DNA of 64,000 nt from NCBI GenBank assembly GCA_020723325.1, contig DYJD01000011.1, positions 77,373 to 141,372 of the forward strand, read 5' to 3'. A model generated the notes under the pieces. The model was not told the origin of the DNA, made no database searches, and saw only the letters and a program-made list of their open reading frames with translations. The position numbers and the translations under genes were made by a program. The number at the start of each line of letters is the position of its first letter. The stretch's first letter is position 1. This stretch comes from Desulfosudis oleivorans (GTDB taxonomy: Bacteria > Desulfobacterota > Desulfobacteria > Desulfobacterales > SURF-7). Positions 52,474-62,394 of the stretch are shown one piece after another.

Positions 52474-53598
52474 TTGAAAATTGCATCGATTTATGTTGAT
52501 CGGAACGTGGCGGCCCATCCCCTGGTGATGAGGATCTGCGCACAATTGCAGGCACCCTGCAAAACCGTTGCTGACGTTTCCACGGTTTTTCACGAGTTGG
52601 AACAGGCGGATGATCCAATACAAAGGGGAAAAGAAATTCTCCTGTTGACGGAAAACAAAGGGCCGTTCATTAAAAAATGCCCGGGGACCCGCACTTATCG
52701 CTGTTGCGATTACCGGATTATCCACATGGCCTCTTTCTGCAACATGGATTGTGCTTATTGCATTCTGCAAGTCTATTTTCATCCGCCGGTGCTGCAATTT
52801 TTCCTCAACCATGAAAAACTCATGACGGAATTGGAACAGGTTTTCGCAACCGGTGTGGTAACCCGGCTGGGCACAGGGGAGTTTACAGATAGTCTGATCT
52901 GGGAGTCTTGCACTGATCTTACCAGGCAATTGGTGACGGCTTTTGCCCATCAGCACTCTGCTGTACTGGAATTAAAAACCAAGACCATCAACATCGACAT
53001 TCTGAAAGATCTTGGCCATAACCGCAAAACCATTCTATCCTGGTCATTAAATACCGAACGGATCATTCGAACCGATGAACGCCGGACATCGTCTCTGAAT
53101 GCCAGATTAAAGGCCGCGGAACAATGCCAGGATTGGGGCTATCCCCTGTCGTTTCATTTTGATCCCCTGGTGATTTACGATAATTGTGAGCAGGAATACC
53201 GCGCAGTGATTGCCAAATTGTTTGAGCGCATTTCCCCGGACAATGTGGTCTGGATCAGTCTGGGCAGTTTTCGCTTCATGCCGGAATTAAAGCCCCTGAT
53301 TCAAATCCGTTTCCCGGAATCTAAAATCGTATACGGAGAATTTATTCCTGGTCTGGACGGAAAAATGCGCTATTTTAAACCCCTGCGCATCGCACTCTAC
53401 CGTGAAATCATTGCCGCTATTCGTTCCCATGCTCCCCAGGTAACTATCTATTTCTGCATGGAAGACGACGAAGTGTGGCGGCATTCACTGGGTTTTATTC
53501 CGGAAGACAAGGGCGGGCTGGGCAAAATGCTGGATGAGAGTGCTATCAGAGTGTGCGGTTTAATGGTCAAAAATCAAATCAATGACCAAAGTGACTAA
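52474..53598 (+). CDS. Spore-photoproduct-lyase-like radical SAM protein
   Basis: 374 residues from a TTG start with AGGAG six bases ahead. The cluster motif CNMDCAYC (CxxxCxxC, about 89-96) follows KKCPGTRTYRCCDYRI. TRLGTGEFTDSL, LELKTKTINID and ILSWSLNTERI are SPL-family strands. SplB repairs spore photoproduct in Bacilli, but no sporulation gene is seen here, so a different DNA-repair or modification role is possible. It is last in the purC-ParB-SPL run. A decamer repeat overlaps its stop. Confidence 0.9.
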   Translation: MKIASIYVDRNVAAHPLVMRICAQLQAPCKTVADVSTVFHELEQADDPIQRGKEILLLTENKGPFIKKCPGTRTYRCCDYRIIHMASFCNMDCAYCILQVYFHPPVLQFFLNHEKLMTELEQVFATGVVTRLGTGEFTDSLIWESCTDLTRQLVTAFAHQHSAVLELKTKTINIDILKDLGHNRKTILSWSLNTERIIRTDERRTSSLNARLKAAEQCQDWGYPLSFHFDPLVIYDNCEQEYRAVIAKLFERISPDNVVWISLGSFRFMPELKPLIQIRFPESKIVYGEFIPGLDGKMRYFKPLRIALYREIIAAIRSHAPQVTIYFCMEDDEVWRHSLGFIPEDKGGLGKMLDESAIRVCGLMVKNQINDQSD

Positions 53599-53680
53599 AG
53601 CAATCCCAATCAAGTCAACCATTTTATATGGCAAGCATTCCTTAATTTTAGATCACTTTAGATCACTTTAGATCACTTAA
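53591..53680. repeat. Decamer repeats between convergent genes
   Basis: GATCACTTTA occurs three times in tandem at 53651-53680 (the last copy GATCACTTAA), and the related unit is inverted at 53591-53600 (GTGACTAAAG). The same decamer family, CTTTAG(N)TCA, is at 10568-10587. The inverted pair could form a hairpin between the SPL-like and EF-G-like genes. Confidence 0.65.
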
Positions 53681-53688
53681 AACTATCT

Positions 53689-55770
53689 TTACTTCTCTTG
53701 TTCCCTTTGGGCATTCAAGGTTTCGATTAGTTTTTCAGCCAACTGGACCGGGACTTCCTCATAATGGGAAAATTCAATGAAGAAAATCCCGCGGCCACCG
53801 GTCATGGAATTCAGGTCTGGGGCATAGGTCAAAAACTCCGCCATGGGCACAATGGCTTTGATGACCTGGTATTTGCCTTCATTATCCATACCAAGCACCC
53901 GTCCACGCCTTGAATTCAGATCCCCCATGATATCGCCCATGAATTCATCCGGGGTTTTTACCGCGACTTTCATAATGGGCTCCAGCAGCACCGGCTGGGC
54001 TTCCTGGGCGGCCTTGCGATAGGCAAGGGAGCCGGCAATTTTAAATGCCATTTCAGAAGAGTCTACGGCATGGTAAGAGCCGTCATCAACGGTGGCCCTG
54101 AAATCCACACAGGGGAAACCGGCCAGCACACCTCTTTTCGCCGATTCAATGATTCCTTTTTCAACCGCCGGAATATAGGTTTTGGGAATCACGCCGCCCA
54201 CCACGCCATCCACAAATTCAAAGCCTTGGCCCCTGGGCAAAGGCTCAAACTGAACCCAGCAATCACCGAACTGACCGTGGCCGCCGGTCTGTTTCTTGTG
54301 TCGGCCCTGGACCCGCACTTTTTTCTTGATGGTTTCCCGGTAGGGAACCTTGGGGGTCTTTAACACTGCTTCCACATTGAATTTGCGTTTCAATTTTTCA
54401 ACAACCGCTTCTATATGCACTTGGCCCAGTCCGGAAACGAGGATTTCCTTGGTTTCCGCATTGCGGTCAAGACGCAGGGCTGAATCTTCTTCGGCAAGTT
54501 TGTTCAGGGAACTGAAAATCTTGTCTTCATCCCCTTTGGATTTGGCTTCAATGGCAAAGGAAATGAGAGTGGGTAGCGGCTCCGGCGGAATGAAACGGAT
54601 TTTGCTGCTGTCATCACACAGGGTATCGCCGGTGGTGGTTTCCTTCAGCTTGGCCACTGCCACAATTGAGCCGGGAACTGCATGGGGAGCGGGCTTTTGT
54701 TCTTTTCCCGCAATCGTCAACAATTGATTGAAACGCTCTTTGGTATCCTTGTTCACATTAAAAAAAGTGCCGTCCGAATCCAAAGCCCCAGATACCACCC
54801 GGATGATGGAAAGCCTGCCGGCGTAAGGGTCTGCCACGGTCTTGAAAACAAAGCCGGCAAAAGGCTCTTCCAGGGAGGGCTTGCGCAGGATTTCATTCTT
54901 GCCGGCAGCATCCATTGCCCGCCAGCTTTCCCGGTCAAGGGGCGAAGGGAAACAATTGACAATGAAATCGGCAAGCAGCCCGATCCCGATATATTTGGTG
55001 GCCGTGCCGCAAAGAACCGGCACAAAGGTGCGGGACTGGGTGCCTTTGCGCAGGGCGTCCTTGATCTCGTCATCTGTGAGAGTGGCGCCTTCAAGGTATT
55101 TTTCGATCAAGGCATCATCTGCTTCAGCCACATTCTCTATCATGGCCTCGCGTTCGATGGCTGCCGTTTCCTTCATATCCGCGGGAATTTCGCCGACGGT
55201 GGCTTTGCCATTGTCATCGTAAATATAGGCCTTCATGCTGATCAGGTCGATTACGCCCTTAAAACCGGCCTCGCTGCCGATGGGCAGGTGAATTAAAATC
55301 GGCTTGGGTTGTACAGAATCGGCCGCATCCTTGAAGGCTCGCTGGAAATCGGCGCGTTCCCGATCAAGCTTGTTGATGAAAATGGCACAGGCCAGCTTGA
55401 AATCAGTCGCAAAGGTCCAGGCCTGTTCGGTTTGCACCTTGAAACCGTCCACCGCGTCGATCACCACCACAGCCGCATCCGCCGCCTGCATGCAGTTCTT
55501 GGTGTCCGAGAAAAAATTCTGATCACCAGGGGTATCAATAATGGAAATCGTATGCTTTTTCCAATTGTATTGATGAAAACCGCTGCTGATACTGGCTTGG
55601 CGTTTCAATTCCTCGGGCTCAAAATCCATGACGGTGTTGCCGTCTTCCACCCGGCCTATGCGTGTAGTGACTCCGGCATCAAAGAGCATCACCTCCGCCA
55701 AGGAGGTTTTGCCTGCTCCGGTGTGACCCACCAGGGCGATATTTCTTATTTTTTCCGCGATCTCCTTCAT
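53689..55770 (-). CDS. Elongation factor G-like GTPase (EF-G2 type)
   Basis: 693 residues from the ATG at 55770, with GGAGAGGAG ahead; a TTG six codons further is unlikely. P-loop GHTGAGKT, DTPGDQNF, and NKLDRE give the G motifs. All five EF-G domains seem present, including the domain IV stretch KKVRVQGRHKKQTGGHGQFGD. The switch and P-loop differ from canonical EF-G (AHIDAGKTTT), which marks the EF-G2 subgroup whose members vary in translocation activity. It is a single gene, so it may act as a back-up or recycling factor; the canonical fusA is not in the window. Confidence 0.9.
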   Translation of the reverse strand: MKEIAEKIRNIALVGHTGAGKTSLAEVMLFDAGVTTRIGRVEDGNTVMDFEPEELKRQASISSGFHQYNWKKHTISIIDTPGDQNFFSDTKNCMQAADAAVVVIDAVDGFKVQTEQAWTFATDFKLACAIFINKLDRERADFQRAFKDAADSVQPKPILIHLPIGSEAGFKGVIDLISMKAYIYDDNGKATVGEIPADMKETAAIEREAMIENVAEADDALIEKYLEGATLTDDEIKDALRKGTQSRTFVPVLCGTATKYIGIGLLADFIVNCFPSPLDRESWRAMDAAGKNEILRKPSLEEPFAGFVFKTVADPYAGRLSIIRVVSGALDSDGTFFNVNKDTKERFNQLLTIAGKEQKPAPHAVPGSIVAVAKLKETTTGDTLCDDSSKIRFIPPEPLPTLISFAIEAKSKGDEDKIFSSLNKLAEEDSALRLDRNAETKEILVSGLGQVHIEAVVEKLKRKFNVEAVLKTPKVPYRETIKKKVRVQGRHKKQTGGHGQFGDCWVQFEPLPRGQGFEFVDGVVGGVIPKTYIPAVEKGIIESAKRGVLAGFPCVDFRATVDDGSYHAVDSSEMAFKIAGSLAYRKAAQEAQPVLLEPIMKVAVKTPDEFMGDIMGDLNSRRGRVLGMDNEGKYQVIKAIVPMAEFLTYAPDLNSMTGGRGIFFIEFSHYEEVPVQLAEKLIETLNAQREQEK

Positions 55771-56092
55771 TTGTGCTCCTCTCCACAAAGATTAGAAATT
55801 TGAAGGCAAACAATCAAAATTCCTTATATGGTAAGGCCTAAAAAAGCAAGTGCAAAAAAATCTCATCATGGGAATTACATGTAGGCTTTTTCAGGGTCAA
55901 TGTCGGGGTCGAAAACTTAATTCGACCGCGATACCGATTTTAAGGATTTATAAAATGTTTTGACGTAAACCGGTCACATGGGTTATTGTTAATAATGTAA
56001 AAATATACGATAATAAAAATATGGCCCTAAAAATACTTACGAAATATACAAGGATGCGTGAATCGACTCGGACTCCAAAGGGGTGTGTGGCG
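55771..56092. other. Divergent spacer
   Basis: 322 bases. It holds a perfect 7-bp hairpin, GGTCGAA/TTCGACC (55907-55927), and a promoter-like TTGACG with TATTGT at 55960-55989 for the next gene. No gene. Confidence 0.4.
55960..55989 (+). promoter_or_regulatory. Possible promoter of the chalcone-isomerase-like gene
   Basis: TTGACG (55960-55965), 18 bases, TATTGT (55984-55989). Moderate match only. Confidence 0.4.
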
Positions 56093-56662
56093 ATGAAAAG
56101 AATATTAATCACTATTGTGTCCTTGATGATGGTTTCTCCAACGGCGATTGCAAAAGAGGTGGGTGGGAAAAACTTACCGGATACAATTATCGCTGGAAAA
56201 GAAATCCTCATGCTGAACGGCGGAGGCGTTAGAGTAAAGCTCGCAATGGATGTCTATGCCTGTGGTTTGTATGTGAAAACCAAAAGCCAGGATGCAATAA
56301 AGCTGCTTGACGCGGATGAACCCATGGCCATAAAAGTTCAGATCATCTTGGGTTTGGTGAATGATTCAATAATGAATGATTTCTTGAGAGCAGGATTTGA
56401 AAAATCATCCAAAGGTAATCTAGCTCCCATCCAATCCCGGATTGAAAAAATGGTTTACCTTTTAAAAAGCGAGTATAAACAGGATGATATTTTTGATTTT
56501 ATATATATCCCCCAAGAAGGTATAACGATCTATAAAAATACCCGCATGCTCGGTACTATTAAAGGACTTGATTTTAAAAAGGCATTTTTTGGGATTTGGC
56601 TTGGAGCAGATCCTGCCCAAGAAGATCTGAAACAAGCAATGCTCGGCAAAAAAAAATATTGA
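56093..56662 (+). CDS. Exported chalcone-isomerase-like protein
   Basis: 189 residues from the ATG at 56093 (MKRILITIVSLMMVSPTAIA, a cleavable signal). Upstream ATG at 56021 would bury the signal. MLNGGGVRVKLAMDVYACGLYV and FLKKAFFGIWLG-like KKAFFGIWLGADPAQEDLKQAML are typical of the chalcone_isomerase-like fold. Bacterial members mostly lack the flavonoid catalytic residues and may bind fatty acids or lipids. Periplasmic by prediction; no partner gene. Confidence 0.85.
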   Translation: MKRILITIVSLMMVSPTAIAKEVGGKNLPDTIIAGKEILMLNGGGVRVKLAMDVYACGLYVKTKSQDAIKLLDADEPMAIKVQIILGLVNDSIMNDFLRAGFEKSSKGNLAPIQSRIEKMVYLLKSEYKQDDIFDFIYIPQEGITIYKNTRMLGTIKGLDFKKAFFGIWLGADPAQEDLKQAMLGKKKY

Positions 56663-56667
56663 GGCGG

Positions 56668-57420
56668 CTAGCCAAGCTGTTTCAACTCCATGGCCAGCAA
56701 ATATTCCTGATTGCCTTTGGGGCCTAAAATAGGGGAGGGGATGGCATGAAAAACCATGATACCGAGTTGCTCGCAAAAGGAGGAAATGTCGGCAATGACC
56801 TCTGCATGCAAATACGGGTCGCGCACCACGCCGCCTTTCCCCACCTTATCCTTGCCGACCTCAAACTGGGGTTTGATCAAGGCAACCATCCAGCCCCCGG
56901 GTCTTAAAAATTTCAGAGCGCAGGGGATGACGATTTTCAGTGAAATAAAAGAAACATCCATAACAACAAGATCAATGGGAGTAGGGATTCGCTCCAGCGG
57001 CAGGGAACGGATATTGGTGCGTTCGATGACAACCACCCGCGGATCCTGACGCAGTTTCCAGGCAAGCTGCCCGTAGCCCACATCCACGGCAAAGACTTTT
57101 TCAGCCCCATGTTGAAGCAGACAATCGGTGAAACCGCCGGTCGAAGCACCCACGTCCAGACAGATTTTACCGCGCACATCCAGCTTGAAATTATTGATGG
57201 CCGCCTCCAGTTTCAGCCCCCCCCGGCTGACATAGGGCAGGTCTTCCTTAACAGCGATTGCCGCATCCTCTGCAACGCGCAAACCCGGCTTATCGGCTAT
57301 TTGGTCGTTCACCATGACCTTGCCGGCCATGATCAAGGTCCGGGCCCGTTCACGGCTTTGGACCAAGCCTTTATCAAACAACAGGACATCCAGGCGTTTA
57401 TGATTTATTTCAGAGGGCAT
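56668..57420 (-). CDS. tlyA: TlyA-family RNA methyltransferase / putative hemolysin
   Basis: 250 residues. N-terminal S4 domain ([26 protein letters not shown]) followed by an FtsJ-like SAM domain ([29 protein letters not shown], with [10 protein letters not shown]). TlyA enzymes 2'-O-methylate cytidines in 16S and 23S rRNA in Mycobacterium. It overlaps dxs by 16 bases, the usual gene order in many bacteria. Hemolytic activity is a historic label. Confidence 0.93.
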   Translation of the reverse strand: MPSEINHKRLDVLLFDKGLVQSRERARTLIMAGKVMVNDQIADKPGLRVAEDAAIAVKEDLPYVSRGGLKLEAAINNFKLDVRGKICLDVGASTGGFTDCLLQHGAEKVFAVDVGYGQLAWKLRQDPRVVVIERTNIRSLPLERIPTPIDLVVMDVSFISLKIVIPCALKFLRPGGWMVALIKPQFEVGKDKVGKGGVVRDPYLHAEVIADISSFCEQLGIMVFHAIPSPILGPKGNQEYLLAMELKQLG

Positions 57421-59297
57421 TTCCGCTGGATTACTTGAAATTTTTCCAAGATGGCGGCAGCATTGACGCCGTATTTGGCCCGCAAAAATTTCTGCGGGCC
57501 GTGTTCAATGAATTGGTCCGGCAGGCCGATTCTTTCGAGACAAATATTCTGGATCCCGGCATCATTCAGGCATTCCAAGACCGCACTGCCGAAACCACCC
57601 TGGCGCACATGTTCTTCAATGGTGATGATACGCGGGATTTGCCTGGCCAATCCAAGAATGAGTTCCTCATCCAACGGTTTTACAAATCGGCAGTTGACCA
57701 CCGTTGATTGAATCCCCTGCTGCAAAAGCCGCGCATGGGCCTCCAACGCTTCGCACACGCAACGGCCGATGGCCAGAATTAAAAGATCTTCGCCCTGGGT
57801 GAGAATTTCGCCTTTTCCAATGGTCAGGGGGTGAATGACCGGTTCAAGCTGTATACCGGTGCCTTTGCCGCGCGGGTAGCGAAAGGCAATCGGACCATTG
57901 TGGGAAATGGCAGTAAGCAGCATGCGCCGCAGCTCGTTTTCATCCTTGGGAGCCATGATCACCATGTTGGGCAAGCTGCGTAAATAGGCAAAATCAAACA
58001 CGCCGTGATGGGTGGGACCGTCCTCGCCCACCAGACCACCCCGGTCAATGGCAAAGACCACATGAATACCCTCGATACAGACATCATGCAAAATCTGATC
58101 AAATCCGCGCTGCAAAAAAGTCGAATAGATGGCCACCACCGGCTTAAAGCCTTCTGTGGCCATGCCGGCTGCAAAAGTCACTCCATGTTGTTCGGCAATG
58201 CCCACATCGTAAAAACGTTCCGGGAAGGAATGGGCAAAATCAGCCAAACCGGTTCCCTCGGGCATGGCAGCGGTAACAGCGATGATTTTGTCATCCATGC
58301 ATCCCAGATCCACCATGGCCCGGCCGAAAACCTCGGTATAAGTGGGTGTGGAAGGATCGGAGCTGTTGCATAATCCGGTTTCGATTTCAAAACTTCCCAC
58401 CCCGTGGAAATAAACCGGGTTTTCTTCTGCCGGCACATAGCCTTTGCCCTTTTGGGTGGTGACGTGCAGCAACACCGGTTCGCTTAAATTTTTTATATTA
58501 TTTAAGATGTTGATTAAATGCTTCAGGCGGTGGCCGTCGATGGGCCCAAAATATTCAAAATTAAAAGCCTCAAACAGCATGCCGGGGGTAACAAAAGTTT
58601 TAAAGGATTCTTCCGAACGTTTGGCAAATTGATAAATATCATCGCCGATTTTGGGAAGCGACTTAAGAAATTCGCCGAATTCCCGGCGCCAATCCTGAAG
58701 AAATTTAGAGGAGAACTTACGGCTTAAAAACGAGGAGAGGGCCCCCACATTTTGATTGATGGACATTTCATTATCGTTGAGGATCACGACCAGGTCTTTA
58801 TCCTTGTGAAGATCACCGGCTTGATTCAGGCCCTCATAAGCGATCCCGGCGGTCATGGAGCCGTCGCCGATTACGGCAATCACTTTGCAACGTTCCTTTT
58901 TCAGACTTTTGGCGCAGGCGATCCCGAGACCGGCGGAAATGGACGTGCTGCTGTGACCTGTGGTAAAAGCATCGCAGGGACTTTCCGATAGGCGCGTGAA
59001 GCCGGAAAGGCCACCATGTTTGCGCAGGGTAGGGAAGCGCTCTTTGCGGCCGGTGAGAATTTTATGGGCATAGGCCTGATGTCCCACGTCCCAGATCAGC
59101 TTGTCTTTTGGGATGTCAAATACATAATGAATCGCAATGGTCAGCTCGACCACACCCAAGCTGGAAGCCAGATGACCGCCGTTGGTGGAAACCACATCCA
59201 CAATCATTCGGCGGATTTCAGATGCCAGCTTGGGGAGTTCGGAGATCGGAAGCTGTTTCAGATCCTGGGGTGAATTGATTTTTTCAAGCAATTGCAT
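57405..59297 (-). CDS. dxs: 1-deoxy-D-xylulose-5-phosphate synthase
   Basis: 630 residues. [15 protein letters not shown], the ThDP motif [30 protein letters not shown], the transketolase middle part [18 protein letters not shown] and [13 protein letters not shown] are all in place. It condenses pyruvate and glyceraldehyde 3-phosphate, the first step of the MEP isoprenoid pathway. It starts one base from the ispA stop. Confidence 0.98.
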   Translation of the reverse strand: MQLLEKINSPQDLKQLPISELPKLASEIRRMIVDVVSTNGGHLASSLGVVELTIAIHYVFDIPKDKLIWDVGHQAYAHKILTGRKERFPTLRKHGGLSGFTRLSESPCDAFTTGHSSTSISAGLGIACAKSLKKERCKVIAVIGDGSMTAGIAYEGLNQAGDLHKDKDLVVILNDNEMSINQNVGALSSFLSRKFSSKFLQDWRREFGEFLKSLPKIGDDIYQFAKRSEESFKTFVTPGMLFEAFNFEYFGPIDGHRLKHLINILNNIKNLSEPVLLHVTTQKGKGYVPAEENPVYFHGVGSFEIETGLCNSSDPSTPTYTEVFGRAMVDLGCMDDKIIAVTAAMPEGTGLADFAHSFPERFYDVGIAEQHGVTFAAGMATEGFKPVVAIYSTFLQRGFDQILHDVCIEGIHVVFAIDRGGLVGEDGPTHHGVFDFAYLRSLPNMVIMAPKDENELRRMLLTAISHNGPIAFRYPRGKGTGIQLEPVIHPLTIGKGEILTQGEDLLILAIGRCVCEALEAHARLLQQGIQSTVVNCRFVKPLDEELILGLARQIPRIITIEEHVRQGGFGSAVLECLNDAGIQNICLERIGLPDQFIEHGPQKFLRAKYGVNAAAILEKFQVIQRKCPLK

Positions 59298-60194
59298 TTA
59301 TTGTTTTCTCCGAAGAACATATCGGGCCAGTTGCCGTAAAGGCTCAGATCGGATATCAAAAAAATCAATGGCTTTCAAGGCGTTTTCAACAGCTTTTTTT
59401 GCACGTTTTTTGGATTCCTCAATTCCCAGTAAAGCCGGGTAGGTTGATTTTTGGCGATAATGATCGGTTCCCACTGCTTTTCCCAATATACGCGGATCAC
59501 CTTCCACATTTAGAATATCGTCGGTTACCTGAAAAGCAAGTCCGAGATTGCGGGCATATTGGGCCAATCCATCCATTTCCTCGACCCGGGCGCCTCCCAG
59601 TATTCCACCGGCAAGCACCGAGGCCTCGATTAAGGCACCGGTTTTGGCCTGGTGCATGGCTTCAAGTTCCTCCAAATTGATGGCTACACCTTCTGATTGT
59701 ATATCCCGGATTTGTCCGGCAATCATCCCTTGGCAGCCGGCTGCCCGGCTGATTTTGTGAATGACAGATAGATAATCTCGGTCCGCGATATTTTTTATCT
59801 GATATGAAGGCTGGGCCAGTACCTCAAAGGCAAGTGTCAGTAAGGCATCGCCGGCCAGAATGGCGGTGGCTTCATCAAAGGCAATATGGCAGGTGGGCTT
59901 CCCCCTGCGCAGATCGTCGTTATCCATGGCCGGCAGGTCGTCATGAATCAGAGAATAGGTATGAATCATTTCCAGGGCACAGGCCGTATAAATGACTTCC
60001 GGCTCTTTGCCGCCCACAGCTTCAGCAGCGGCGATACACAGAATCGGTCTCAAGCGCTTGCCACCTGCCATAAGGGAATAGCGCATGGCCGTGATAAGCC
60101 GCTGGTCTTTTTCAAAACCGTTCAGTATTTCATCCAAGGTATTATCCACGGCAAGTCGCTTGGTGGATAAATAACCACTGAGATCAAAATCCAT
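59298..60194 (-). CDS. ispA: Polyprenyl (farnesyl) diphosphate synthase
   Basis: 298 residues from the ATG at 60194, which overlaps the xseB stop by 11 bases; a longer frame to 60281 lies inside xseB. FARM motif DDLPAMDNDDLRRGKP, the second Asp motif QVTDDILNVEGD, and GGKRLRPIL are clear. Residues just before DDLPAMD (ALEMIHTYSLIH) fit a short-chain (C15/C20) synthase. It uses DMAPP/IPP made by the MEP pathway, including dxs downstream. Confidence 0.95.
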   Translation of the reverse strand: MDFDLSGYLSTKRLAVDNTLDEILNGFEKDQRLITAMRYSLMAGGKRLRPILCIAAAEAVGGKEPEVIYTACALEMIHTYSLIHDDLPAMDNDDLRRGKPTCHIAFDEATAILAGDALLTLAFEVLAQPSYQIKNIADRDYLSVIHKISRAAGCQGMIAGQIRDIQSEGVAINLEELEAMHQAKTGALIEASVLAGGILGGARVEEMDGLAQYARNLGLAFQVTDDILNVEGDPRILGKAVGTDHYRQKSTYPALLGIEESKKRAKKAVENALKAIDFFDIRSEPLRQLARYVLRRKQ

Positions 60195-60468
60195 CTTGGT
60201 CGCGTCCTTCTTCAGTATTGTCCACAGCAGGATCAGCAGCGGAAGCGGCATTGGGAAATGGAGCTGTTTGAGCGTTTCCATCCGGAGTTTGCATCAACAG
60301 GGTGATTTTTTGTTCGGTTTCATCCAGTTTTTCAGAACAAAATTTTGCCAGGGACATGCCTTCCTCAAATTTTTTCAAGGCTTTTTCCAGGGGCAGATCG
60401 CCTTTTTCCATTTCCATGACGATCTGCTCCAACTGCTGCATGGATTGTTCAAAGTTTTTCTTCGTCAT
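60184..60468 (-). CDS. xseB: Exodeoxyribonuclease VII small subunit
   Basis: 94 residues with FEQSMQQLEQIVMEMEKGDL and LEKALKKFEEGMSL, the coiled-coil pair of XseB. The tail after about residue 70 is acidic and variable. It overlaps xseA by 20 bases. Several copies bind one XseA. Confidence 0.95.
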   Translation of the reverse strand: MTKKNFEQSMQQLEQIVMEMEKGDLPLEKALKKFEEGMSLAKFCSEKLDETEQKITLLMQTPDGNAQTAPFPNAASAADPAVDNTEEGRDQDGF

Positions 60469-61807
60469 TGGGATATGTTCCTTCTACATGACAGGTTATA
60501 ACGCCTTTTGAAAGTAATACTTCAACCATCTGACCAATGGCCACATCCGTATTTCGGCGAACAATGGCCTTTTTAGGCAGGGAACGGGTGATGCTGTAGC
60601 CCCGGTTTAAAATAGCGGTCGGATCAAGGGTCAGGAGTTTGCCGATCAGGGCCTGTAATCGCATTTGGTTGATTTTGAAAATATTGAATGCATGATTGTG
60701 AACACTGGAAATATATTTCTCCAGCAAGATCTTTGTCTGGTTACAGCGGATGCGGGGTGAGACAGACAGCAAACGATGCTGATAAAAATTCAGCAATTGT
60801 CTTTGCTTGTGAATCTGCCGGTCCAGGGCAAGACGCAAACGTTCCGAATGATCGTCGATGCGTAAACGCAAATCCTGAATTCTTTTCTGGGGACTTCTGA
60901 GATTGCGGGTTAATTGGACCAAACGATTTTTTCTAAAAGACAAATAGGTTGAAATGACTGATCGCAACCGATAGAACAGTGCCTCATATTGGCGAATCAG
61001 GGCCTGTCTGTCCGGAACCACAAGTTCTGCAGCGGCAGAAGGTGTTGGGGCTCGCAAGTCTGCTGTAAAATCCGCTATGGTAAAATCGGTCTCATGGCCT
61101 ATGGCTGATACAATCGGAATATTAGATGCAAAAATCGCCCTGGCAAGAACCTCTGAATTAAATGCCTGCAAATCTTCAAGGGAACCGCCGCCACGGGCAA
61201 GAATAATAATCTGGGGCGGTGCGGCTGATTGGTTTAGAAAATGGATGGCCTGGGCAATTTCGTCGGCAGCCTCAGCGCCTTGCACACGCACAGGAACGAC
61301 CTGGATTTTTACTGCTGAAAAACGGCGCCGGATGATCTGGATGATATCATGAATGACCGCGCCCGTGGGCGATGTTACCACTGCCAGGGTTTCCGGTAAA
61401 AAAGGCAGCGGTTTCTTATGTTGGGGATCAAACAAGCCTTCTTCAGCCAGCTTGGCCTTGAGTTGTTCAAAGGCGATCTGCAAGGCGCCGATGCCTTTGG
61501 GTTCAATATGTTCTAAAATGACCTGGTAAGAGCCCCGGGGTTCATAAATACTGATTCGTCCGATTCCGGTGATTTGCATACCGTCTTTGGGTGCAAAAGC
61601 CAGCCTGCGGTTTTGACCACGGAAAATGACCGCCTGAATCTGGGCGTATTCGTCCTTTAAAACAAAATAATAATGTCCGGAGGCAGGACGACTGAAATTT
61701 GATATTTCTCCTGTAATCCATATCATTGAATAGGTTTCCTCAAGTAACAGTTTAAGCTCAGTTGTTATTTGGGAAACCGTATAGATATGACGCAGCGATT
61801 CGGCCAT
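60449..61807 (-). CDS. xseA: Exodeoxyribonuclease VII large subunit
   Basis: 452 residues: N-terminal OB fold (YTVSQITTELKLLLEETYSMIWITGEISNFSR region), catalytic part with LAVVTSPTGAVIHDII, IILARGGGSLEDL and VSAIGHETDFTIAD, then a long coiled-coil. It degrades single-stranded DNA to short oligonucleotides in repair. First gene of the operon xseA-xseB-ispA-dxs-tlyA. Confidence 0.97.
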   Translation of the reverse strand: MAESLRHIYTVSQITTELKLLLEETYSMIWITGEISNFSRPASGHYYFVLKDEYAQIQAVIFRGQNRRLAFAPKDGMQITGIGRISIYEPRGSYQVILEHIEPKGIGALQIAFEQLKAKLAEEGLFDPQHKKPLPFLPETLAVVTSPTGAVIHDIIQIIRRRFSAVKIQVVPVRVQGAEAADEIAQAIHFLNQSAAPPQIIILARGGGSLEDLQAFNSEVLARAIFASNIPIVSAIGHETDFTIADFTADLRAPTPSAAAELVVPDRQALIRQYEALFYRLRSVISTYLSFRKNRLVQLTRNLRSPQKRIQDLRLRIDDHSERLRLALDRQIHKQRQLLNFYQHRLLSVSPRIRCNQTKILLEKYISSVHNHAFNIFKINQMRLQALIGKLLTLDPTAILNRGYSITRSLPKKAIVRRNTDVAIGQMVEVLLSKGVITCHVEGTYPNDEEKL

Positions 61808-61935
61808 GAAAATCCAACATCCTTAAATTTAGAAGCCTAATTCCACTAGCATAAGTCTTGGCTGTATTCAACCGTAAAATCCATTCAGGAAAATCGATCC
61901 TAATAACGTCTGATAAGATATATTATGTAAACTTT

Positions 61936-62232
61936 TTAATCTTCATCCTCTTCGCTCTGGGATTGGGCAGCGTAATGATCGATAATCTCACGCACGGCCG
62001 GTACGATATACAAATGATCCAACTGCATTCGGCCTAAACAGCCGGCCAGAATGGCTACTTTGTCCCGAATATGCTTATGCTTGTCCATGATGAATTTCAA
62101 ACTGCCCTTGACCTTGCATAGACCGCTGCGCACTTTGATGCCGGGCGTGTCCCGCAGATTTTGTTCCAACACCTGGATTTCCAGCTTTTCAGCGACTTCT
62201 TTTAATTCCTGGTAGAGTTGCTCTGGTTTCAT
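61936..62232 (-). CDS. Small conserved-looking protein of unknown function
   Basis: 98 residues, predicted soluble. YQELKEVAEKLEIQVLEQNLRDTPGIKVRSGLCKVKGSLKFIMD is helix plus strand and contains Cys in GLCKVKG and GCLGRMQ; the tail is acidic (SQSEEDED). I do not recognise a named domain. It stands alone between xseA and the BI-1 gene; the 128-base spacer on the xseA side shows no signal. Confidence 0.65.
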   Translation of the reverse strand: MKPEQLYQELKEVAEKLEIQVLEQNLRDTPGIKVRSGLCKVKGSLKFIMDKHKHIRDKVAILAGCLGRMQLDHLYIVPAVREIIDHYAAQSQSEEDED

Positions 62233-62394
62233 GTTCTGTTATATATCCTCATAGTCTTTGACCTGCAGAAATCAATTAAGCCTTGAAAATACCCATGACT
62301 GTGTTATGTTCATATGGAAAATACGTTACTTTGTATTGTAATATCCGATAGCATAATCTTTTATCAAGATCGAGCCAATTAAGGAGGTCGACAT

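Noticed and set aside
55907-55927. Perfect 7-bp hairpin as terminator
   Set aside because: No T-run follows on either strand, and it lies between divergent genes.
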